In this document: in pieces, positions 1 to 6,600 of the stretch
Layout: every line of letters starts with the position of its first letter
Position numbering within the stretch: the stretch's first letter is position 1
Source of the DNA: Helicobacter bilis ATCC 51630
Lineage (GTDB): Bacteria; Campylobacterota; Campylobacteria; Campylobacterales; Helicobacteraceae
Reading direction: 5' to 3'
DNA length: 32,293 nucleotides
Assembly (NCBI RefSeq): GCF_000686565.1
Contig: NZ_JMKW01000027.1
Span: forward strand, 1 to 32,293
Made by a program: the position numbers and the translations under genes
Notes under the pieces: generated by a model
What the model was told of the DNA's origin: nothing
The model's input: the letters and a program-made list of their open reading frames with translations, nothing else
Databases searched by the model: none

Positions 1-277
1 CATTGCTATCAGGTCCGATATTTTTTTGTGTGTTGCTATGTTGTGGATTTTGTGTATTTTTTGTGGAATCTGTGTTAATTTGTGGGATTTTTCCTTGTGG
101 TAATTTTGGTGGTAATTGCAATGATTGTGTTGTTTGTGTATTCTGTGTGCTTAGATTAGGATTAATGGTAGTATCTTGTGATTGTTTTAAAAGGTTTGTA
201 GTCTTTAAGCTTTCAAGTGTATTGTTAATGAGATTATTATCATTTTCTCCTTGTGTTGGTGTGAGTATGTATCCCAT
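1..277 (-). CDS. Partial Asn/Thr/Gln-rich phage protein (N-terminal part)
   Basis: An open frame starts at an ATG at 277 (minus) and runs off the left edge, giving at least 92 residues. It begins MGYILTPTQGENDNN and is very rich in Asn, Thr, Gln and Pro, with no hydrophobic segment. The start is chosen because AAAAAAGG lies 6 nt upstream and a class I phage promoter (CCGACAT, 22 nt, TATTCT) ends about 30 nt before it. It is the last gene of the leftward phage series in the window. I do not recognise a family. The low-complexity N terminus resembles that of the protein at 5569-5886, so a virion structural role is plausible but inferred. Confidence 0.6.
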   Translation of the reverse strand, partial: MGYILTPTQGENDNNLINNTLESLKTTNLLKQSQDTTINPNLSTQNTQTTQSLQLPPKLPQGKIPQINTDSTKNTQNPQHSNTQKNIGPDSN

Positions 278-304
278 GCAATGCCTTTTTTAAGTATTTG
301 CATG

Positions 305-339
305 AGAATAGCAAAGCTTATAAATTAAGTATATGTCGG
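305..339 (-). promoter_or_regulatory. Class I phage promoter: CCGACAT, 22 nt, TATTCT
   Basis: On the minus strand CCGACAT lies at 339-333 and TATTCT at 310-305. The predicted transcript starts near 298, about 20 nt before the ATG at 277. Four other phage genes have the same motif with the same 22-nt spacing. Confidence 0.6.
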
Positions 340-360
340 TTAGTTTAAAGCTTTCATCTT

Positions 361-439
361 GATTATACATTTAAGAGATTAGCCTTTAAAATAGCTAGTC
401 ATTATCGCTTAGATAACTCCTAGCTATTTTAAAGGCTAA
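361..439 (-). repeat. Hairpin micro-ORF cassette E1 with TATAAT box
   Basis: Perfect 19-nt inverted arms (379-397 and 421-439, outer end TTAGCCTTT) flank a 23-nt core (398-420). On the minus strand the core reads GGAG, TTATC, a 5-nt loop, GATAA, TGAC. An ATG at 402 opens MTSYFKG and its TAA ends exactly at the end of the arm (379). A TATAAT box follows at 367-362. The flank 440-520 recurs near 16,993-17,050. Confidence 0.8.
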
Positions 440-520
440 AACTATTAAAGCCATAATGCAACCTTAAAAAGCTAGTTTTGCTTACTTGCAAGGCTTTAAT
501 ACCTTGCATTGCTTTTTCCC

Positions 521-549
521 TTGTCATGTTGAGCGATAGCGTTACATCT
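521..549 (+). repeat. Dispersed repeat, CHVERSETS type, copy 1
   Basis: It reads TTGTCATGTTGAGCGATAGC followed by GTTACATCT. It lies between the 3' end of the gene at 577-2751 and cassette E1, and shows a G-to-T variant (GTTACATCT instead of GAAACATCT) shared with the copy at 15054. Confidence 0.8.
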
Positions 550-576
550 CTAGCCAAAGATGAATTTCACTATAAA

Positions 577-2751
577 TTAAGTTTTACTTATCGCATACAC
601 CTTTTGACATGCCCTAGTAAATAACTCTAGCAAGTCTTCTTTACTTAACTGATAGATACTCTTTTTTAATCTCATCTTATAAGGTGCTACATCATAAGCT
701 TCAAATAGCTCATCTTTCATATCAGTAAAGTAAGCTTTTCTAAATATCTGCCCTATTGCCCCTACTTGAATATTATTTCCTACATTGATAAAATTTTGTC
801 TTTTTTCAGGCGTATTGGATACATTCTTATCCCCAGCATGATTTTTTTGTGTTATCCATGTTTCTTTTACCTTTTGCATATCAAAACCTACTTTAGCTTC
901 ATCATATACAATAAACCAAAACAATTCATGTATATAATCAGTCTCTAGTGGGTCTTCCCAAACACAATTAAATCTATCTATCTTTAACTCATCATCTGTT
1001 TCATTCCTTGCAATATAGCTATTAGGATTTTTAGAGAAAACTACATTTAAAGAGTCTAGCCCTTGTGGTGTTTGATTTGGTTTAGGGTCTTCAAGCCTTG
1101 TCCTTGTTATAACTCCTTGTGCTTCTTTAATCCATACTTCTAAATTATCTGTAAAATCAGCATTACTCATATTTTCCACTGCTTCGCTAAAAACATGCGT
1201 AAAAGTCATGCCTTGTTCTACACTCTCTTTTTCGATAATAAGGCTCTCTAGTGTTTGCAAATGTGCTTCATCTTTGCTTTGTAAGAATGGATAAGCACTT
1301 ATATGTGTAGAGAGTATTTGATAGCCAACAGGGGCATAACCTATTAGCGTTTGCTTTTGTGCGTAGTTTATTCTTTGTGTATCATATAAATCTTGCAATT
1401 CTTTCTTTCTCTTTTCAGTGATAGTTGTATGCAGCAAAGTCATATTATTATCATTTTGTGCGATTTTAAATAATTCCTGCCATACAAAGCCTATAACATA
1501 CATATAAGCTAATTGTTCTGTATTCATTGTTTGCAAGTTAGGTAAAAGACTTGTGAAATTTATACTCTTAGGTGTGTTTTGTGGTGGTGTGGTAGTTGGC
1601 GGTGTAGGATTGATTATTACTTGTTTTTCAATCACTTTTATTGCTACCGCCCTTCTTATACTCTCATTATCCCTTATGCCCTCAATAGTTAGCATAGTAT
1701 CACCTTGAATCTTTGCAGTGATTTCTTTTGTAGCTTCATTGAAACTTGCAATAGTATCATCTTGCATATTGCTTGTATAACTTGTAGCATTTGTGATAAT
1801 CTCTATTGTTTGTGTAGCCCCTACTTCTAATTCTAGCTTATCAGGTTTTATCCCCAAAGTTAAAGGCAATGGCGGTGGCGGTGTTGGTGTTACTTGTGGT
1901 GGAGTAGGTGCAGGTAAAGGAATACCAGCAGTTACATCATTAGGCTGACTTGGTTTAGTGATAGCTTCATCATTGCCATTTCTTAATTCAAAATACACTA
2001 TATCTACATGCCCTTTTACAAAGCCTTCCCCAACAGATATATTTACTACTTCATTAGGATTAAGTTTAAATACGCCAAATTTAATCTCGCCACTTGTGCC
2101 TAACAAATCCCCATCATACGCCCCACTAGAGAGTTTTACATTTTGTGTTTCATTCGCCCAATATGACCTTTTATATCTATCCCCTATTGCCCACCAGCCG
2201 TCCCACCCAGTGCAGAGCCATTGTCTATAAATCTGCTTATTTGTTATTGTATTTGCTTCTATACTCAATCCAGCATTAGAGCTAAGATAGCTTCCAAAGG
2301 TAGAAGGACTAGCAACACTTACAGGGGGATTGTGTATGTAGTTATTTTGTGTTGAGCTTTTATTATGTGCTTCAAACTTATGATTTACACCATTGCCTAC
2401 CCCATGACTTGCGTTTGTTCGTATCTGCCACCCACCAACAGGATTGGTAAAAGCTACAGGAAACGCACCGCCAAAGCCTTTTGTATCAGTCCCATACCCA
2501 TGTCCCCCAACACATAGCACAAAGACTACACAGCCATTATCTCCAGCTTGAAATATGCCTTTTTCAGTATAGCTTTTACATACAGGGGCATAATAATCAC
2601 TAGGATTTACACTCTCATTTTCAAACTTTAAAGTTTTAAAGACACTAGGCTTTTTTGGTATCCATTCTGTCTTTATCTCTGTGTTTGGTTTAAACTGACT
2701 TGTATATTCATCTCTTGGTTTAGCAATAGTTGAGACTTGAATTTTATTCAT
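577..2751 (-). CDS. Phage tail-fibre or receptor-binding protein with Big_2-like domain
   Basis: This 724-residue protein is probably the virion component that contacts the host surface. Residues about 60-260 are Gly- and aromatic-rich (GDNGCVVFVLCVGGHGYGT, later VNISVGEGFVKGHVDIVYFE) and match the C-terminal module of the protein at 3917-5212. A Pro-rich linker (TPTPPPPLP, about residue 290) leads into a segment that looks like a bacterial Ig-like Big_2 domain (LELEVGATQTIEI ... ASFNEATKEITA ... IKVIEKQ). A second Pro/Thr linker precedes a C-terminal region of about 330 residues that I do not recognise. The start is supported by AAGGA 6 nt before the ATG and by a class I promoter. No signal peptide or membrane segment is seen. 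The tail-fibre role is inferred from composition and context. Confidence 0.6.
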   Translation of the reverse strand: MNKIQVSTIAKPRDEYTSQFKPNTEIKTEWIPKKPSVFKTLKFENESVNPSDYYAPVCKSYTEKGIFQAGDNGCVVFVLCVGGHGYGTDTKGFGGAFPVAFTNPVGGWQIRTNASHGVGNGVNHKFEAHNKSSTQNNYIHNPPVSVASPSTFGSYLSSNAGLSIEANTITNKQIYRQWLCTGWDGWWAIGDRYKRSYWANETQNVKLSSGAYDGDLLGTSGEIKFGVFKLNPNEVVNISVGEGFVKGHVDIVYFELRNGNDEAITKPSQPNDVTAGIPLPAPTPPQVTPTPPPPLPLTLGIKPDKLELEVGATQTIEIITNATSYTSNMQDDTIASFNEATKEITAKIQGDTMLTIEGIRDNESIRRAVAIKVIEKQVIINPTPPTTTPPQNTPKSINFTSLLPNLQTMNTEQLAYMYVIGFVWQELFKIAQNDNNMTLLHTTITEKRKKELQDLYDTQRINYAQKQTLIGYAPVGYQILSTHISAYPFLQSKDEAHLQTLESLIIEKESVEQGMTFTHVFSEAVENMSNADFTDNLEVWIKEAQGVITRTRLEDPKPNQTPQGLDSLNVVFSKNPNSYIARNETDDELKIDRFNCVWEDPLETDYIHELFWFIVYDEAKVGFDMQKVKETWITQKNHAGDKNVSNTPEKRQNFINVGNNIQVGAIGQIFRKAYFTDMKDELFEAYDVAPYKMRLKKSIYQLSKEDLLELFTRACQKVYAISKT

Positions 2752-2778
2752 ATTTTATCCTTGTGTATTTTTAAACAA

Positions 2779-2813
2779 ATACTATACAAAAATAGCTAAA
2801 GAATAAATGTCGG
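2779..2813 (-). promoter_or_regulatory. Class I phage promoter: CCGACAT, 22 nt, TAGTAT
   Basis: CCGACAT lies at 2813-2807. TAGTAT begins exactly 22 nt later (2784-2779), although the overlapping TATAGT at 2786-2781 is the closer match to a -10 box. The start codon of the tail-fibre gene is at 2751. Confidence 0.6.
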
Positions 2814-2855
2814 TTAAGAGGGTAAGAAAGTGGTATCAAACAATGCCTCCTCTCT

Positions 2856-2874
2856 GTTACCTCTAGCATGTAAC
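2856..2874 (-). other. Conserved hairpin downstream of small peptide 1
   Basis: GTTAC and GTAAC pair around a 9-nt loop, preceded on the minus strand by TTTACTTTTT. The same hairpin follows small peptide 2 at 10329-10347. There is no U-run after it, so it is not a standard terminator. It could be a processing or antisense-RNA site. Confidence 0.5.
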
Positions 2875-2900
2875 AAAAAGTAAATTAACTAGTCTATATA

Positions 2901-2969
2901 TTAATAAATCGGTTTAGCTAATGCTAAAATAATTATAATTAATAGTATAATAAGCCTAATCAATCCCAT
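2901..2969 (-). CDS. Small hydrophobic peptide 1 (22 residues), candidate type I toxin or membrane peptide
   Basis: The 22-codon frame starts MGLIRLIILLIII and ends LAKPIY: almost entirely Ile, Leu and Val with a basic Arg at position 5 and a Lys near the end, so one short membrane-spanning helix is expected. A consensus AGGAGG lies 9 nt before the ATG. The gene stands alone with its own TATAAT promoter, a two-hairpin leader, and a downstream hairpin (2856-2874). A homologous module with the same leader, a similar peptide and the same downstream hairpin lies on the opposite strand at 10153-10347. Conservation of layout while the peptide drifts argues that the frame is translated. Function is unknown; a type I toxin or a lysis-related peptide are the main options. 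Confidence 0.65.
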   Translation of the reverse strand: MGLIRLIILLIIIILALAKPIY

Positions 2970-3058
2970 TGATTGTTACCTCCTTTCTAACTTACCGCTA
3001 GAAAGTAAGTAAAACTATCCCTTTAAGTTGGTCGCTTAAAGGGACACTCTAATTATAC
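2970..3058 (-). promoter_or_regulatory. Promoter and structured leader of small peptide 1
   Basis: TATAAT lies at 3058-3053 on the minus strand. The expected transcript opens almost at once with a perfect 10-bp stem (3044-3035 with 3027-3018, loop of 7). A second hairpin, CTTTCTAGC pairing with GTTAGAAAG, runs directly into the Shine-Dalgarno AGGAGG at 2984-2979. Both stems exist with different sequence in the leader of small peptide 2. Confidence 0.6.
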
Positions 3059-3112
3059 ATCATTTTTTCACTATAAATTCCAATGGCTGTTTTTAATTTC
3101 TTAAATATATAA

Positions 3113-3691
3113 TCAAATGAGAATATATTGACTAGTAAGCATTCTACTCTCATGCGTTCGATAAATATCTCTCTGCAATTCCCTAATCTCACTCTCATAC
3201 AATCCCCTATAAAATCCCACTTCTTGCAAAGCATTTTGACTAGGCTTTTTTTGCAATAATAAATACATTGCATAAAACAATAAAGCATTATTAGCAATAA
3301 GTGGCAGATTAAAGCTATCATGCTTATCTACAATCTTGTAATAACAATAATAAGTCATTACATAATCCCCAGCATGATTAAACACAATCTTATCATTACT
3401 AATACTCACATACTCACCACTTGTTATATGCTTTGCTTGATATGCCCTAAGTATTGGTATCTCTTTTTTGTTTCTTATTACATTCTTTACATCTAAAAAG
3501 TTTGTAGGCAAGTCTTGTATAAAGTCTTTTTCTACCTTATATTCTTTTTGTTGTAAAAATAGTCGTAACACCCTTGCTAGATTCACATAGCTAAGGTTAA
3601 GGCAGTCTAGTATTTCTGTATCATTCCACTTTTGCATAGATTCATCGTGCAGTCGTGAGCGGATTTCTAAAAGTAGGGTAAAGACTTCCAT
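3113..3691 (-). CDS. Phage head-tail connector-like protein
   Basis: This is a soluble protein of 192 residues. Its N-terminal helical half (LLLEIRSRLHDESMQKWNDTEILDCLNLSYVNLARVL) followed by a DLPTNFLDVKNVI stretch resembles podovirus head-tail adaptor proteins, in which an early helix pair leads into a conserved LPxDFL motif. A strand-rich middle (YVSISNDKIVFNHAGDYVMTYYCYY) and a helical C terminus fit the same size class. This family call rests on pattern memory, not a search. It sits between two tail-fibre genes, downstream of the portal. No class I promoter lies in front; a weak GGAAATAAGAAA ribosome binding site precedes the ATG. Confidence 0.4.
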   Translation of the reverse strand: MEVFTLLLEIRSRLHDESMQKWNDTEILDCLNLSYVNLARVLRLFLQQKEYKVEKDFIQDLPTNFLDVKNVIRNKKEIPILRAYQAKHITSGEYVSISNDKIVFNHAGDYVMTYYCYYKIVDKHDSFNLPLIANNALLFYAMYLLLQKKPSQNALQEVGFYRGLYESEIRELQRDIYRTHESRMLTSQYILI

Positions 3692-3796
3692 TTTCTTATT
3701 TCCTTTTTTGCAATTCTCACTCTCTCGTGTGATAACTTAAAAAGTTACCACTCATGCGTTTAAGATTTTTGATGAATTTTTGCGGTTTTCAAACGA

Positions 3797-3835
3797 AAAG
3801 CGAAGGGAGTTACCTAAGCGGTAAGACCCTGCTTT
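3797..3835 (+). repeat. Degenerate hairpin cassette E6, micro-ORF start lost
   Basis: The core GGAGTTACC, TAAG, CGGTAAGAC (3806-3827) lacks the T of ATGAC, so the micro-ORF start is gone. The arms have shrunk to AAAGC and GCTTT. Downstream, 3840-3895 contains a GTTGCGTAGCAAC hairpin and CACACTTGCAAA, also found after E5 and E7. Confidence 0.6.
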
Positions 3836-3916
3836 GAGTGCAGATGCAGTTGCGTAGCAACAAATCCACACTTGCAAATCCGCAAAAAGTCGCAAAAAGA
3901 TAAACGCACAACTAAA

Positions 3917-5212
3917 TTAGTTATTCGCACTATAACTAATACTCACAAACCCACTACTCCTCCCCTCCCCAATCGTTACATTCACACTAGTCCCCCCATC
4001 TAAACATGCAGCAAAAAACGCACACTCCCCATTACTTCCCCTTCCAGCAGTAGAGCCAAGTCCCCCTTGAACGCTTTTTAAATCTCCAAAGCTAGTAATA
4101 CCCCCATTATTAGCAGAGTTATCATACCCACTGCCCCCTTGTAAGAATATGAGATAATTCCTTTTTGCCCCTTGTGGTGCAGTCCATGTTTGACTTGAAG
4201 CTAAATGTTCTGTCTTAAAATCTTTACCAAAGGCTATTAACTCGCCTTTAATGCCCAATATTTCAGCGTTAAGCCTTGCCATTTCAGCCATAAAAGTTTT
4301 TCCAGCCCCAGCAAATGCTTCATTAATGCTATTTATAGAATCTGTTTTAGTATCTTGCAATTCTACAATATAATCAGCCTTATGCTGTGTTAATTCTTCT
4401 ATGCCCTCATCTGTTACATGCTTAATCAAATCCACTGCTATCTGTTTAGCACTATTTAAACTCGCAAGACTTGATAAAGTCGTAATGTTGATTTCATCTA
4501 AGGCTCCTAACTTTTTATCATCGATTAATTCTATAATCTCTTTTGAGAGAGATTCCATTTCAGCAGTATAACTTTTAAAGTCGCCAGCAAGTAATGCCCT
4601 ATAATCTAGCCATATTTCCTTTAATTCAGCCTTATATCTATCCCCTAAAAGTGTAATAGCTTCTAGCATTTCCTGCTTTTTAGCTTCCCTCATAGCATTA
4701 ATTAAGGCTTCTAATTGATTGACTTTTGCTACTAATTTATCATAGCCCATATTCACTAGACTTGTATGCCAAAACTCTACTTGGTCTCTATAATTTCTTG
4801 TTTCTTCTTTGATAGCGTCAATATCTATCTGTATTGCTTTCATATCATCACGCAAAGTAATACAATCATTCTTTAAATTCGCACATAAAGTAGCATAATC
4901 ATCACATAAAGCATATAATGCAAAGGTTTCATTATAATAATATTCTGTCTCTTGCTTTAAAAGCTCGTATTTTTCTCTCTCTTGTGTGAGTGTCTGCATA
5001 ATAGCTTTAATATCTTTTACTTCAGTCTCTAAAGCGGTAATAATAGTTTCAAACTGCTTTAGGGCTTCATCTCTTTTATCTAAAATCTCTTGCAAGGCTT
5101 GTTTTAACTCTTCTTTAAACTTATTCACATCACCTTGAAAGTCATTATTCACATAATCAAGTGTAGCTAAAAGCCTTAAAAGCTCCCTTGAAGTATTGAG
5201 TGTTTCTCTCAC
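3917..5212 (-). CDS. Phage tail-fibre protein, coiled-coil stalk plus Gly-rich tip
   Basis: The 431 residues from the GTG at 5212 are mostly helix (residues about 1-330: heptad-like Leu/Ile with Glu/Lys, for example FKEELKQALQEILDKRDEALKQF), giving a long stalk. The C-terminal 100 residues hold a compact tip: SQTWTAPQGAKRNYLIFLQGG, a Gly/Asn-rich stretch, then VNVTIGEGRSSGFVSISY. The tip parallels residues 60-260 of the protein at 577-2751. The GTG start has no convincing ribosome binding site, and the same frame stays open upstream to an amber codon at 5366-5368. The true protein is therefore probably longer and this gene interrupted. The rare-start call is a convenience. Confidence 0.55.
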   Translation of the reverse strand: MRETLNTSRELLRLLATLDYVNNDFQGDVNKFKEELKQALQEILDKRDEALKQFETIITALETEVKDIKAIMQTLTQEREKYELLKQETEYYYNETFALYALCDDYATLCANLKNDCITLRDDMKAIQIDIDAIKEETRNYRDQVEFWHTSLVNMGYDKLVAKVNQLEALINAMREAKKQEMLEAITLLGDRYKAELKEIWLDYRALLAGDFKSYTAEMESLSKEIIELIDDKKLGALDEINITTLSSLASLNSAKQIAVDLIKHVTDEGIEELTQHKADYIVELQDTKTDSINSINEAFAGAGKTFMAEMARLNAEILGIKGELIAFGKDFKTEHLASSQTWTAPQGAKRNYLIFLQGGSGYDNSANNGGITSFGDLKSVQGGLGSTAGRGSNGECAFFAACLDGGTSVNVTIGEGRSSGFVSISYSANN

Positions 5213-5572
5213 TTGTGCGAATATATCACTATTTGCATCAACTAAAGGGTTTAAGTTAAAAGGCGGAAAATTATGCGGATTTTTTAGAATCTCTTTTATA
5301 ATCTCTTGTGCTTTTATCGGGTCTTTTAATATATCATTTAGGATAAAATCAGGGCTTAAGCCATTCTATAAACCCTCAATCTGCTTTTTAATAGCTTCTA
5401 TCTCTTGTTTAGTAACGCTGTCTTCATTACTATTAGCTTCTAGGTCTGCTTTAATTTGGTCTTGCTCCAAAGCTTCAGCGGCAGCCTCTTGTCTTAATGT
5501 GTCAATCTGCCTTTTTAAATCCACTAAAGTAGCTGCAAGTGTTGGGTCGTTAGGATTTACAGGCTGATTTAA
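5213..5572 (-). pseudogene. Upstream part of the tail-fibre frame, split by an amber codon
   Basis: In the frame of the 3917-5212 gene, codons from about 5578 to 5369 encode a helical stretch (NQPVNPNDPTLAATL, VDLKRQIDTLRQ, KQEIEAIKKQIEGL). After TAG at 5366-5368 the frame continues with NGLSPDFILNDIL through to the GTG at 5212. A TGA at 5581-5579 closes the frame upstream and no ATG, GTG or TTG start serves it. The C terminus of the gene at 5569-5886 is in another frame but reads as natural continuation of the coiled coil. I read it as one gene with a one-base indel near 5570-5580 and a nonsense codon. Confidence 0.55.
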
Positions 5573-5886
5573 TAATAATCATTAATCTGCTTTTCTAACT
5601 CCGCAATCTTGTCGTTTTTCTCTTTTAATTGCTCGGCAAACTCTTTATTGAGTTGTTCTAGGGCTTCTTTTTGTTGTTCTATAATCTCTTTTAGGGCTTC
5701 ATCGCCTAAGCTTTGATTTAACTTCTTAAGAATATCTGCTAGATTTTTCTCTGTTACATAAGTATCGCCTGTTGTTTTATCTGCCACTTGATTTTGTGCT
5801 TGTGGTGTTACTTGTTGTGCCTCAGTCTGCCCTTGAGTTTGAGTTTGAGTTTGGTCTTGTGGTGTTTGTGTGTTTTGTGTAGGCAT
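5569..5886 (-). CDS. Gln/Thr-rich coiled-coil protein, N-terminal part of the tail-fibre gene
   Basis: The start is placed at the ATG at 5886 (MPTQNTQTPQ), because GGGAGA lies 8 nt upstream and the class I promoter would start transcription near 5908. An ATG at 5901 would leave almost no leader. About 45 residues of Gln/Thr repeats (DQTQTQTQGQ) precede a strong coiled coil (LNKEFAEQLKEKNDKIAELE). The frame ends at TAA (5569-5571), exactly where another open frame carries on with the same character. It is either a small scaffold-like protein or the N terminus of the broken tail fibre; the second seems more likely. Confidence 0.5.
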   Translation of the reverse strand: MPTQNTQTPQDQTQTQTQGQTEAQQVTPQAQNQVADKTTGDTYVTEKNLADILKKLNQSLGDEALKEIIEQQKEALEQLNKEFAEQLKEKNDKIAELEKQINDYY

Positions 5887-5914
5887 TATAGTTTCTCCCA
5901 TAATAAAATGCCAT

Positions 5915-5949
5915 ATTGTAGAGAAAAACGCATTAAAAACAAATATCGG
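5915..5949 (-). promoter_or_regulatory. Class I phage promoter: CCGATAT, 22 nt, TACAAT
   Basis: CCGATAT lies at 5949-5943 and TACAAT at 5920-5915. This is the C-to-T variant of the motif. It serves the frame starting at 5886. Confidence 0.6.
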
Positions 5950-6001
5950 TTAATGTTGTATTGTTTTAGTGTAGTAAATAATCTTTTTTATTGCAACTAA
6001 A

Positions 6002-6036
6002 GCAAGGTAAAAGCCTTGCCCCTACTTTTTAGTAGG
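6002..6036 (-). terminator. Double stem-loop after small peptide 3
   Basis: On the minus strand CCTACT/AGTAGG (6036-6021) and GCAAGG/CCTTGC (6019-6002) follow each other 25 nt after the stop codon of the small gene, then CTTTAGTT. The U-run is weak, so terminator is a tentative call. Confidence 0.4.
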
Positions 6037-6061
6037 CTTTCTTAGTTTAGTCTTTTAAAAC

Positions 6062-6139
6062 TTATTTTAGCAAAGCTAATATTAAGCTTAGAAAAGATAC
6101 AATAAAACTAAGAATTGTCAGTAGCAATTCGAGTTTCAT
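6062..6139 (-). CDS. Small hydrophobic peptide 3 (25 residues)
   Basis: The frame begins MKLELLLTILSF and ends ILALLK: a Leu/Ile/Phe helix of about 20 residues with Lys at both ends, typical of a single membrane span. AAGGAAG lies 7 nt before the ATG. The gene is alone in a 670-bp gap between the portal and tail-fibre genes, with a TATAAT promoter, leader hairpin and downstream stem-loops. Its sequence is not clearly related to small peptides 1 and 2, but size, hydropathy and isolated layout agree. Function unknown; a type I toxin is one possibility, a small phage membrane protein another. Confidence 0.5.
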   Translation of the reverse strand: MKLELLLTILSFIVSFLSLILALLK

Positions 6140-6219
6140 TAAAACTTCCTTTTTTAAGGCTGTTTGAATTTACCTGAAAGGCTGCAACCTTTCGAGTAGC
6201 AACCTCAAATATGATTATA
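6140..6219 (-). promoter_or_regulatory. Promoter and leader of small peptide 3
   Basis: TATAAT lies at 6219-6214 on the minus strand. The leader contains GAAAGG/CCTTTC around TTGCAG (6193-6176) and ends in the AAAAAAGGAAG ribosome binding site. It shares no sequence with the leaders of the other two small peptides. Confidence 0.45.
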
Positions 6220-6363
6220 TCTACTAATTACCTAATTTCTTTTTATTTGAATATTGATTGAAGCAAAGTTTTATTTTTGCAAACAAATCGCACAAAGCCG
6301 ACTCTATATGTAGCAACTTGAATTTAAGATTATGCCCTTGCGTTTAAGGTTTTGCAAACAAAT

Positions 6364-6505
6364 CGCATAAAGCAGATTCTATGTGCGGCAATATTTTGAG
6401 TCGATTTTAAGGGTTATTGAGCTTTTTGTGAGGGAGTGTATTATACATACATGACCGAAACAAAAAGCGATAATTCCCTTAAAAGCGACCAAAAGACAAC
6501 GCACT
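6364..6505. repeat. 142-bp repeat D, copy 1, with 25-nt inverted arms
   Basis: Nearly identical to 13443-13585. Imperfect arms 6405-6429 and 6460-6484 (TTTTAAGGGTTATTGAGC against its inverted partner) enclose about 30 bp centred on TGTATTATACATACA, which is itself a small dyad and holds a TATAAT on the minus strand (6445-6440). It starts just after the 3' ends of phage genes in both places. The adjoining segment 6285-6320 carries a related CACAAAGC/ATTCT hairpin motif. Confidence 0.75.
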
Positions 6506-6507
6506 CT

Positions 6508-6600
6508 TTATTTATCCCCTTTTGGTAGTTTAATATCATCCGCCTTAGCTTGAGCCTCATACTTCATAGCCTTAGCTTCCTTCTCTATTAGCAGTCGCAT
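6508..6600 (-). CDS. Short overlapping frame at the portal 3' end (30 codons)
   Basis: It begins MRLLIEKEAKAMKY and ends KLPKGDK, overlapping the end of the portal gene by 29 nt. Its helical, charged composition continues the portal's Gln/Lys-rich tail, so it may be the displaced portal C terminus after a one-base shift rather than a gene. No good ribosome binding site is seen. Confidence 0.25.
   Translation of the reverse strand: MRLLIEKEAKAMKYEAQAKADDIKLPKGDK

Noticed and set aside
3..293. Plus-strand frame of 96 codons at the left edge
   Set aside because: Gly/Cys/Val-rich translation is the antisense of the Asn/Thr-rich minus-strand frame, which has a ribosome binding site and promoter.
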